Below, piece after piece: positions 56,386 through 64,000 of a DNA stretch of 64,000 nt (its first letter is position 1; every line of letters starts with the position of its first letter). Origin of the DNA: Prorocentrum cordatum (Eukaryota > Sar > Dinophyceae > Prorocentrales > Prorocentraceae). The notes under the pieces were generated by a model. The model saw nothing but the letters and a program-made list of their open reading frames with translations, was not told where the DNA came from and did no database searches. Location: the NCBI GenBank assembly GCA_963575745.1, contig CAUYUJ010003908.1, forward strand, positions 1 through 64,000, read 5' to 3'. The translations under genes and the position numbers were made by a program.

Positions 56386-58600
56386 CTATATATATATATA
56401 TATATATATACTCACCCATCTTGCGATTCAGTTTCGGGCGGCCCACCCTGAGATGGGTCATCCAGCGCGCGCGAGCGCGCGCGAGCGGGCGTCCGCGATA
56501 GGAAAGTCCTACTGCTTTACACAATAGTATATCATGTTGAGGCCCAGAATACAAGCGAAACAAATGTCTCCACCATTGAGTTCTCGGGGTGGCACGCAGA
56601 TCAATTCGTGCGTTTTCCAGAATATATGATCTCATGTTGAGGCTCAGAATACAAGTGAAACAATTGGTTTTCACTATTGAGTTTTCGGGGTGAACGTGCC
56701 ACCCCGTGCGTCGTTTTTCAGAATGCATCATCTCATGTTGAGGCCCAGAATGCAAGTGAAACAATTGGTTTTCACCATTGACTTTCCAGGGTGACACGTG
56801 TCACCCATGCGTGGTTTCAGAATGCGTCATAAAACAATTGGTTTTCACCATTTGGTTTTCGGATGACCCACCCTGGGGCGGGTCACCCAGCGCGCGCGCC
56901 TGCGCGCCCGCAATAGAGAGGTAGATGTACATATATATATATATATACACACCCACACAATTGTGTATATACAAAACACATACGCACATATTTCAATGCA
57001 TGAGTATAGTCGTGTTGAGTCCCCGAGTACACATGGAACAATTGGTTTTCACCATCGAGTTTTCGGTGCGGCACGTGTCACCCCGTGCGATTTTCAGAAT
57101 GCATCATCTCATGTTGAGGCCCAGAATACAAGTAAAACAATTGGTTTTCACCATTGAGTTTTCGGTGTGATACGTGTCAACCCGTGCGCATTTTTCCAGA
57201 GTGCATCGTCTCATGTTGAGGAACAACATGCTCCTGAAACGCTTTGTTTTTTTACCGGGCCATTGCGTTTTCGTGGTGGTACGTGTCACCCCGTGCGTTG
57301 TTCAGAATACATGATCTCATGTTGAGGCTCAGAATACAAGTGAAACAATTGGTTTTCACTATTGAGCTTTCGGGGTGATACGTGTCACCCCGTGCGTTTT
57401 CCAGAATACATCATCTCAAATCGAGGCCCAGAACGCAAGTGAAACAATTTGTTTTCACCATTGACTCTTCAGGGTGACACGTGTCACCCATGCGTGTTTC
57501 CAGAATACAACATGAAACAATTCGTTTTCACCATTCGGTTTTCGGGTGACCCGCCCTGGGGCGGGTCACCCAGCGCGCGCGCACGTACGCGCCCGCGCGC
57601 CCGCAGTAGAGGTATTCATATACACCTAAATATATACACATATATAAATATACATATATATATATATATATATATGTATATATTTGTTGAGGCCCCGAGT
57701 ACACATGAAACAATTGGTTTTCACCATCGAGTTTTCGGCGTGGCACGTGTCACCCCGTGCTTTTTTTTTCTTTCAGAAAACATCATCTCATGTTGAGGTA
57801 CCGAATACAAGTAAAACAATTGGTTTTCACCATTGAGTTTTCGGGTGATGCGTGTCACCCCGTGCGTTTTTTTCCAGACTGCATCATCTCATGTTGAGGC
57901 GCAACATGCAACTGAAACGATTTGTTTACCATGCCATGGCGTTTCCGTGGTGGTACTTGTCACCCTGTGCGTTTTTCAGAATACATGATCTCATGTTGAG
58001 GCTCAGAATATAAGTGAAACAATTGGTTTTCACCATTGAGTTTTCGGGGCAATACGTGTCACCCCGTGCGTTTTTTCGAAATACATCATCGCATGTTGGA
58101 GCCCAAGAATGCAAGTGAAGCAATTGGTTTTCACCTTTGACTTTTCGGGGTGGCACGTGTCACCCGCACGTTTTCGTAAAACGTCATCTCATCTTGGGGT
58201 CCACAACGCAAGTGGAACACATTGTTTTTACCATTCGGTTTTCGGGTAACCCACCCTGGGGTGGGCCACCCAGCGCGCGCGCGTACGCGCCCGCGCGCCC
58301 GCAAAAGAGAAGTACATATGTGTATATATATATATATATGTGTTCTCATGTTGGGGCCCCGAATACACATGAAACAATTGGTTTTCATAATTGAATTTTC
58401 GGGGTGACGCGTCACCCCGTGCGTTTTTTTCAGAGTACATGATCTCATGTTGAGGCCCAGAATACAAGTGAAACAATTGGTTTTCACCATTGAGTTTTCG
58501 TGGTGATACGTGTCACCCCGTGCGTTTTCAGAATACCTGATCTCATGATGAGGCCCAGAATGCAAGTGAAACAATTGGTTTTCACCATTGACATATCGAT
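56140..58600. repeat. Block of 100-bp palindrome-centred repeats with CG/TA modules
   Basis: About 15 units of roughly 100 bases or more: CATGTTGAGGCCCAGAAT, AAACAATTGGTTTTCACCAT, then a GGTGACACGTGTCACC palindrome or variant and GTGCGTTTTTCAGAAT. Inserted are four modules (near 56250-56420, 56860-56960, 57540-57690, 58230-58345), each made of GGGTGACCC...GGGTCACCC, a CGCGCG run, GCCCGCAA and a TATATA run. Alternating CG next to alternating TA could form Z-DNA or cruciforms. Small ORFs are artefacts. Confidence 0.8.
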
Positions 58601-58853
58601 GTGATACCAGTGAAGGGGGAAAGAGAGAAGCAACTTAGATCCATCTCTCCTCCTTCCCTCCTCGCCCTTCTCCCCTCGCACCCCACGTTGCGTCAATTCC
58701 ATTGTCGATCGCAATGTCTGGGATTTCTGGCGGCTCGCCCTCTCGATCGCCCCGCCCGCTGCTGCCCGTTGCCGCCCCTTCCTCCGGTCAAATAACGCGA
58801 CGGCCTGTTTTTTTGGGCCCCTCGGGCAGGCCCCCCCGCGCCCCCGCGCCGCC

Positions 58854-59082
58854 ATGAGCGACAAAGGCGGGAGTGCGCAGCCGTTGCGTTCGCCCCCGTC
58901 GGGGGCGAAAGCGATGGCAAGGCACTCGGCGACGGCAAAAGTTGAGAAGAGTGCGCTGGCCGTGGCTCTTGCAAGCACCGACAGCGAACATCCAAAGCTT
59001 CGAGGCACCATGGGTGAACTGGGGGGCCCAACAATTATGCCCCGAGGGCAACGCATCGGGAGGATAGATCCTCCTCGTCCTT
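58854..59082 (+). CDS. Probable first exon of multi-exon host gene (58854-62210)
   Basis: ATG 58854 in a strong context (GCGCCGCCATGAGC), about 35 bases after a T-rich stretch ending CTCGGGCAG that could accept a spliced leader. It reads MSDKGGSAQPLRSPPSG onward with mainly G/C third positions to about 59060. The N-terminus is basic and Ser-rich, then helical. Frame quality falls before 59083, so a donor or indel lies near there. Function unknown. Confidence 0.45.
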
Positions 59083-59225
59083 CTACCCGATGTGTTGTTC
59101 TCGGAGCGCCCCATCCGCGACCGCCCAAAAGCCCCCGTGAGGGAGCGTGCCTGACTTCACCTACTCGGTGCGCAAGTTCGAGCACCGCCCCAGAATGGAG
59201 GAAATCGAGGCTCGCTTGATGGGGG
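59083..59225 (+). CDS. Exon-like segment of the 58854-62210 gene
   Basis: Two overlapping frames with G/C-ending codons: FSERPIRDRPKAPVRE up to about 59148, then DFTYSVRKFEHRPRMEEIEARLMG to a TAA at about 59234. They read as one protein apart from a frame change near 59150. Either an indel has damaged this copy or a short exon junction is hidden. No family recognised. Confidence 0.4.
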
Positions 59226-59491
59226 GATGCGGATAAGCAGAGAAGAAATGAGACACGCGGGGGTAGAGCGATGAAGTGGGGAGGGGAGGGGAAGGGGCGG
59301 GAAGGAGAGAGAGGAGGAATGAGGGACGGAGGGGAGGAACGGGAGGGGGGGAGACGCTCAAGAGAAGGCAACGCTTGTCCGAGGCAGTGGCAGGATGGAG
59401 GTCAGATGGCCTACAGGCTTGACGCAGGATGCCTGGGATCCAACATGGGACAGATCTGTCCTCTGTTGGATCTCCCCCACACCGCTGCCAG
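59226..59491 (+). other. Probable intron
   Basis: GGGA-rich, then mixed sequence, ending in TCTCCCCCACACCGCTGCCAG, a good acceptor. Purine-rich GGGAGGGGAAGG repeats at 59280-59350 make local simple sequence. No exon-like stretch seen. Confidence 0.45.
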
Positions 59492-59582
59492 ACGTTCGAC
59501 ACACTGATGGAGGAGCTGAGCACGTTGAGCGGCTCCCTGAGGATCAGCCAGTCGCTCGTGATGGTTCCAGGGGACGTTGCAA
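59492..59582 (+). CDS. Exon of the 58854-62210 gene
   Basis: Starts after CTGCCAG and reads TFDTLMEELSTLSGSLRIS then QSLVMVPGDVA with G/C-ending codons. Candidate donors are CAA/GTACAG at 59583, and GATG/GTTCCA at about 59563, which would leave the phase needed by the next exon. Amphipathic helix; role unknown. Confidence 0.5.
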
Positions 59583-59782
59583 GTACAGATGCGGGGAGCG
59601 CTCATCCTCCTTGATCACCCCTTCTCCGTCAGCCCTTCACCCACCCACCCTCCTCTGCTCCATCATCTCTCCGCCTCCTGGCTCCCCCCCCCATCCTCCT
59701 CTTATATCTCCTCTCCGTCGAAGCCAAGCGATCCTTGTTGCTTGCAATTCCCACGCATTGCTTCCCCCCAACCTTCGCCCAG

Positions 59783-59908
59783 TCTGCGTGGGACGTAGCC
59801 TTCAAAGACGTGTGCCAGGACTCCTACAAGGCAGAGTTCAACCGAACCTGCACGGCATCCAGACTGGAGGGCATACGGTGCCCAAACGGAGAGATCGAGG
59901 ATGGGCAG
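59783..59908 (+). CDS. Exon of the 58854-62210 gene
   Basis: Exactly 42 codons between an acceptor (CCTTCGCCCAG) and a donor (GGGCAG/GTCAGG). It reads SAWDVAFKDVCQDSYKAE then FNRTCTASRLEGIRCPNG, with mainly G/C third positions and three Cys residues. The clearest single exon in the window. No domain assigned. An ATG/GAT microsatellite (59945-59980) lies in the following intron. Confidence 0.65.
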
Positions 59909-59940
59909 GTCAGGATGATCAGGAAGAGGAACATGAGAAG

Positions 59941-59944
<4 letters not shown>

Positions 59945-59980
<36 letters not shown>

Positions 59981-60224
59981 GGGCGGGGGTGAGGAGGAGA
60001 GGACGAGGCAGAACAGGGACGAGGCGGAGGATCTGGTGAGGAGGCGGGACGGACGACTAGAAAGATAGGGAAGCTGAGGGCACGATGAACGCCGCCAGCA
60101 ATGCGGGCTCAGAGGAGGGATGAGAGAATGAGGAGCATCAGCTATTACCTGTCAACGGTGAGATCAGCAAGAGGAGGAGGAGGAGGAGGAGAAGGAGGAG
60201 GGGGAGGAGGAGGAGGAGAAGGAC
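59945..60224 (+). repeat. (ATG)n and (GGA)n tracts in a probable intron
   Basis: About twelve ATG repeats at 59945-59980, then mixed purine-rich sequence and a GGA tract at 60165-60224 that ends at the foldback palindrome at 60225. Not coding on the plus strand. Confidence 0.7.
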
Positions 60225-60266
60225 GATGGCGACGAGCCGAATCATATGATTCGGTTCGTCGCCATC
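60225..60266. repeat. Loop-less 42-base palindrome
   Basis: Arms of 21 bases, GATGGCGACGAGCCGAATCAT and its complement, meet with no loop; the only mismatch is a G facing T. It joins a GGA tract to a segment whose minus strand looks coding (60246-60372), as expected at a foldback inversion junction. Confidence 0.7.
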
Positions 60267-60386
60267 CGCCTTCTCTTCGCTCTGTTCGTGCGCGGCCGCG
60301 GTCAGCAGGTATTTACAAGCTCGGAGCGTGCGCATGATGTACTCCCACTGGCTTCGCGTGAAGAAGCCTTCTGACAAGGCGCCCAA
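60246..60386 (-). CDS. Minus-strand exon-like segment next to the foldback
   Basis: On the minus strand this reads EGFFTRSQWEYIMRTLRA then CKYLLTAAAHEQSEEKADG with almost all G/C third positions, and continues into the TCC face of the GGA tract. It looks more protein-like than any plus-strand frame here. It may be an inverted exon of the surrounding plus-strand gene, or an exon of an opposite gene. No domain recognised. Confidence 0.4.
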
Positions 60387-60662
60387 GGGGGGGGGATAGT
60401 GAGTATGGTCACCGTCCCGTGCGCCTGTTTGCAGTCATCGCCGTGGTCATTGCGACTTGCATCGTCGGATCATCATCATGGTCATCATCATTGTCGTGCT
60501 CATCATTGTATTGTGACTAGTGCGCCTCGTACCATATTATCGTACGTCTGCTTATCGTTTTTGTCTGCTATGGAATTCGTGTGAATCCTACTTGCATTTG
60601 TCATGGTCATCCTGCTCATGGCGTGTCCCGCCCCTCTGGCCATCCTCTCCTCCGCCCCCCAG

Positions 60663-60762
60663 CAAACGCGGGAAGGTGTCTACCGACATCGACAGCGACG
60701 TGGACGATGACGTGCTGAACGAATACTTCGAGGCTGCACGCATGCAGGAGGGCGGCCAGGAA
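60663..60762 (+). CDS. Exon of the 58854-62210 gene, acidic
   Basis: After CTCCGCCCCCCAG it reads KRGKVSTDIDSDVDDDVLNE then YFEAARMQEGGQ with G/C-ending codons. Candidate donors are CCAG/GAAGTG (GA type) or GGAA/GTGCCG. Strongly acidic in the middle, then helical. Phase with the neighbouring exons was not resolved. Confidence 0.5.
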
Positions 60763-61345
<583 letters not shown>

Positions 61346-62210
61346 CCTCCTGAGCATCTCGGAAAAGAAGACAAAGAAGAAACATAAGAAGAAGAAACAT
61401 CATAAGAAAAGCAAAGACCAGACAGACCCGCCACCGAGGGGTGCCGACGACCTCTCGAGCGCTGCGGCGAGGGCGGCGGCGTCGGCGGCAACGCTATCAT
61501 CCCCTCCCCCGTGGCTCCGCTCCGACAAAGATCTTGCAAAGGGCAAGGTCGCCAAGAAGAGACCAGCCGCAGCACAGCCCGCATCAGCTGAGCCCACAGA
61601 GCAGCCAAAGGCAAAAGCAAAGGCCAAATCACATCCAAAGATCGCAGCAAAGCCCGCAGCACAGACGGCAGCAACGCCAAAATCCGCAGCACGGCAGCCC
61701 GCAGCAAAGGAGGCCAAGAAGGCCGCAGAGAGCATCATCCCCGAGCTCATCGAGGGAAGTGCCGAGGAGAACGAGGAAGAGGAGCAGCGAGAGGAGGGTG
61801 AGGGGGAAGAGGATGCCGAGGAGGAGGAGGAGAAGGCTGTTGACACAGCGCTGGATGAGGATCAGGAAGACGTTCTCTCGCAACTCAGCCAGTACAAGAC
61901 GCCAGATGGTTTTTTCGCCATCGAGTTAGACAGCAAGGTTTGGACGTTCAGCTTGAGGCGCCGCGAGAATGAGAGCATCAGTTGCATTTACAAAAAAATT
62001 GACGGTAAGTGGTCCCAGCTGGTCGGTGTTCGCGATGCTCTTTTTCGCTCAGCCGACGTCGGACCGCTAGGCGTGGAGTGTGCAGCTCAGGCGAGCGACA
62101 AGCTCGTCAAGGCTGTGCTCGTGCGGCTGGTCTCAGAAAGCATTGTAGAGAATAAGAAGGCGGCTGAGATCCGTGACGAGATCTTAGCTGAGTGGATCCC
62201 GAAAGACTGA
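61346..62210 (+). CDS. Terminal exon of the 58854-62210 gene: Lys/Ala/Glu-rich protein
   Basis: About 288 codons from CTGGCAG to TGA at 62208-62210. Order: a Lys/His-rich stretch (KKTKKKHKKKKHHKKSKD) that could bind nucleic acid or act as a nuclear signal; a Lys/Ala/Pro-rich region like linker-histone or nucleolar tails (about 61540-61730); an acidic Glu run (61760-61850); and a compact C-terminal part of about 110 residues (SQYKTPDGFFAIELDSKVW to DEILAEWIPKD) that looks globular. No family recognised. It may be a chromatin or nucleolar protein, by composition only. The frame also opens at ATG 61320, before the acceptor. Confidence 0.65.
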
Positions 62211-62639
62211 CGATGGCGGGCAGGGCAGAGCAACGACGGAGGAGCAGGAGCAGGAGGGAGGTGGGAGTGGGAGGGAGGCAGGAACCTATACAAGCAGGAG
62301 CGAAGGGGGGATCATGACGAGGAGGACCGAACAGCTGCAACTACAGGAGCAGCAGTGGCAGCATCGTCAGAGTGGACGGGCGGGGCACGGGCCAGAGCTA
62401 ACAAGTAAGTGTGGGAGGGCAGGCACGGCGCTGACACCGAGAATGCCTCCATGACAATGAAGCTGAGCACGGCGCTAGCATCGAGACTACCTTCATGACA
62501 GTGAAGATGCACCTCGCATACGCATACCTTGGAGGGTCAACGGGGTCGGGATCCCATGCAACCACCATCGCAGTTGATATCGCGCCTGCGTTCGGGCTTC
62601 ACAAACTCGTCGACGCACGCGTTTAAACCTAGCACGTAG
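62211..62639. other. 3' flank of the multi-exon gene, no gene seen
   Basis: GGGAGGGAGG-rich start, then two imperfect copies of a GGCACGGCGCTGACACCGAGA-like unit at 62424-62511 (second copy AGCACGGCGCTAGCATCGAG). No polyadenylation signal or ORF is convincing. Confidence 0.4.
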
Positions 62640-62649
62640 CATGGGCGTT

Positions 62650-62871
62650 GGCAACAGCAGCAGAACAAACAGCAATAACAACAACGACAACAACAATAAA
62701 CACGACAACAGCAACGACAACAACAACGACACCAACAACAATAACAATAACAACGGCAACACCGATCAAAAAGACGGGCAAGGACACGATCGCCTGAGCT
62801 GAGCTCGGCGCTGATCCCCTTGGACAGGCGCGGAAGAACACCCCAATCATCGCCACCACCACCACCACCAT

Positions 62872-62915
<44 letters not shown>

Positions 62916-62982
62916 GCATGCTCATCATCATCATCATCATCATCAGCATCATCATCAGCATCAGCATCAGCATCAGCATCAG

Positions 62983-63027
<45 letters not shown>

Positions 63028-63210
63028 TATTATTATTATTATTATTATTCTGGAAGCATCGCCACCATCAGCTGAATTCCACCGCCATCATCACCATCAC
63101 CATCATCTTCGTCATCATCAGCAGCAGCATCATAATCATCATCGTCGTCAGCATCGCCATCAATCACATCACCATCATCATTATCACCATCACCATCACC
63201 ATCCCAGCCC
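62650..63210. repeat. CAA/CAG/CGA and CAT trinucleotide microsatellites
   Basis: AACAACGACAACAAC-type repeats (62655-62765), then CAC and CAT/ATC repeats (62838-63050) with a TTA run (63026-63048), then degenerate CATCATCACC to 63205. Poly-Met, poly-Ile, poly-His and poly-Ser translations are artefacts. Confidence 0.9.
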
Positions 63211-63295
63211 TTGGATCATACAGTGAACTCTCTTATCAAACTCCCCTGTGCTCTCCCTCAGCTCGTGTGCTGGCTCCCTCATGATGTAAACTCCT

Positions 63296-63332
63296 CTCAG
63301 TCCCCCTGGAGTTCAACCTCGGGGGGACTGAG
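63296..63332. repeat. Hairpin with 11-bp perfect stem
   Basis: CTCAGTCCCCC (63296-63306) pairs with GGGGGACTGAG (63322-63332) around a 15-base loop. Further GGGGGACTGAGG copies follow to 63390, so it sits in a small tandem of that motif. Confidence 0.65.
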
Positions 63333-63486
63333 GGGGACTGAGGCGGACCCTGATCAACGTGGGGACTCATGAAGACTGAGGGGGACTGCTAAGCAGTTCC
63401 CTTGTCAGGTAAACTCCCCTCAGCTCCCTTTCAACTCCTCAGCAGTTCCCCTCTGCTCACCCTCAGCTCTGGTCGCCCTCAGCTGC

Positions 63487-63562
63487 AGGGCAGATTGGTG
63501 CCAGAACTTCTACCTCGGCACGCAGCGCTACCAGTTCACGTCTATGTGTTTCTTCCAAGTTC
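63487..63562 (+). CDS. Exon-like segment
   Basis: Follows CCTCAGCTGCAG and reads ADWCQNFYLGTQRYQFTS then MCFFQ with G/C-ending codons, ending at CAA/GTTCTG, a possible donor. Aromatic-rich and unlike random sequence. Probably an internal exon of a gene that extends beyond the window. Confidence 0.4.
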
Positions 63563-64000
63563 TGAGGTTTGCCTGGGGGCAGCTTGCTTGGGGGCATGGG
63601 GGCACTAGTGAGTCACGTGCATTTGCATGGAAAGGCTGCCCTACGCCTCAGCTTAACTCTTCATCTCCTCCTGACCTCCACTCCTCAACTGAAATCCTCA
63701 AATTCTCAACTCCCGCTACGGGTCGGGAGGCTGCTCTCCGGACTACGCGCACACGTTTATTTATTTTGAGGACATCGTTACCGCAGCGCAGCGAGAGATC
63801 GCTGCCAGAAACAGCATCTGCGGAGCAACATGTGTTGGGGCATCCGTACGTGATTATTGCTTGTTGTTGCCTGGGGAGACAGGGATGCCTGCAGTCGAGA
63901 CTGATTAGTAGGTCGACCCTGCCAAAGCAAGGATACCCTTGTGCCCTGACCTTTGCGACCCATGCCTCCGTTACATTCCCATGGCAATGTGGCCCTCCGA
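63563..64000. other. Right edge, no clear gene
   Basis: An acceptor-like ATCGTTACCGCAG at 63785 is followed by open sequence (AQREIAARNSICG region) that may be another exon, but codon bias is weak. Nothing else recognised. Confidence 0.3.

Overview
The window looks like nuclear DNA of a dinoflagellate. This is inferred from GC-rich sequence, G/C-ending codons in the exon-like stretches, two very large non-LTR retroelements, dense (TCC)n/(GGA)n tracts, and exon-like segments that start right after a pyrimidine tract plus AG. No rRNA, tRNA, CRISPR array, bacterial promoter or operon was found.

Layout. (1) 76-13250: retroelement 1. ORF1 has a RanBP2-type zinc finger and a coiled coil. ORF2 encodes RNase H, an APE-type endonuclease, reverse transcriptase, two C2H2 fingers and a divergent C5-methyltransferase-like domain, and is split by a -1 frame break. 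Four more same-strand ORFs (ORF3-6) follow at short spacing, then a 3' zone of tandem duplications with strong hairpins. (2) 13250-29600: repeat-rich accessory DNA with TCC/GGA tracts, satellites built on ATCGATCTCACT and AGCTAA, several dispersed repeat families and a few short exon-like segments. (3) 29622-39105 plus flank: retroelement 2. It has a coiled-coil ORF1 and an intact 2090-residue ORF2 with RNase H, endonuclease, RT and zinc fingers, and a C-terminal domain that resembles the element 1 methyltransferase without its catalytic motif. (4) 39106-58600: another repeat-rich zone. It holds second and third copies of the dispersed families, isolated exon-like pieces (notably a Cys/His exon at 44138-44445 and coiled-coil pieces at 47233-47640 and 52212-53460), and a 2.3 kb block of palindromic 100-bp repeats with CG/TA alternating modules. 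(5) 58854-62210: the best host gene candidate, multi-exon, ending in a Lys/Ala/Glu-rich exon with a globular C-terminus. (6) 62600-64000: trinucleotide microsatellites and one short exon-like segment.

How parts relate. The two retroelements share the order RNase H, endonuclease, RT, zinc fingers, methyltransferase-like, with RNase H ahead of the endonuclease, which is not the usual LINE order. If active, the methyltransferase could mark element DNA or chromatin; that is inference. Several host-like exons sit against TCC tracts, so many tracts are probably intronic pyrimidine tracts. Three tracts are flanked by direct duplications of adjoining sequence, which suggests a route for gaining or expanding them.

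Limits. Everything here was read by eye. Exon boundaries are approximate, exon phases do not always join, and no similarity search was run.
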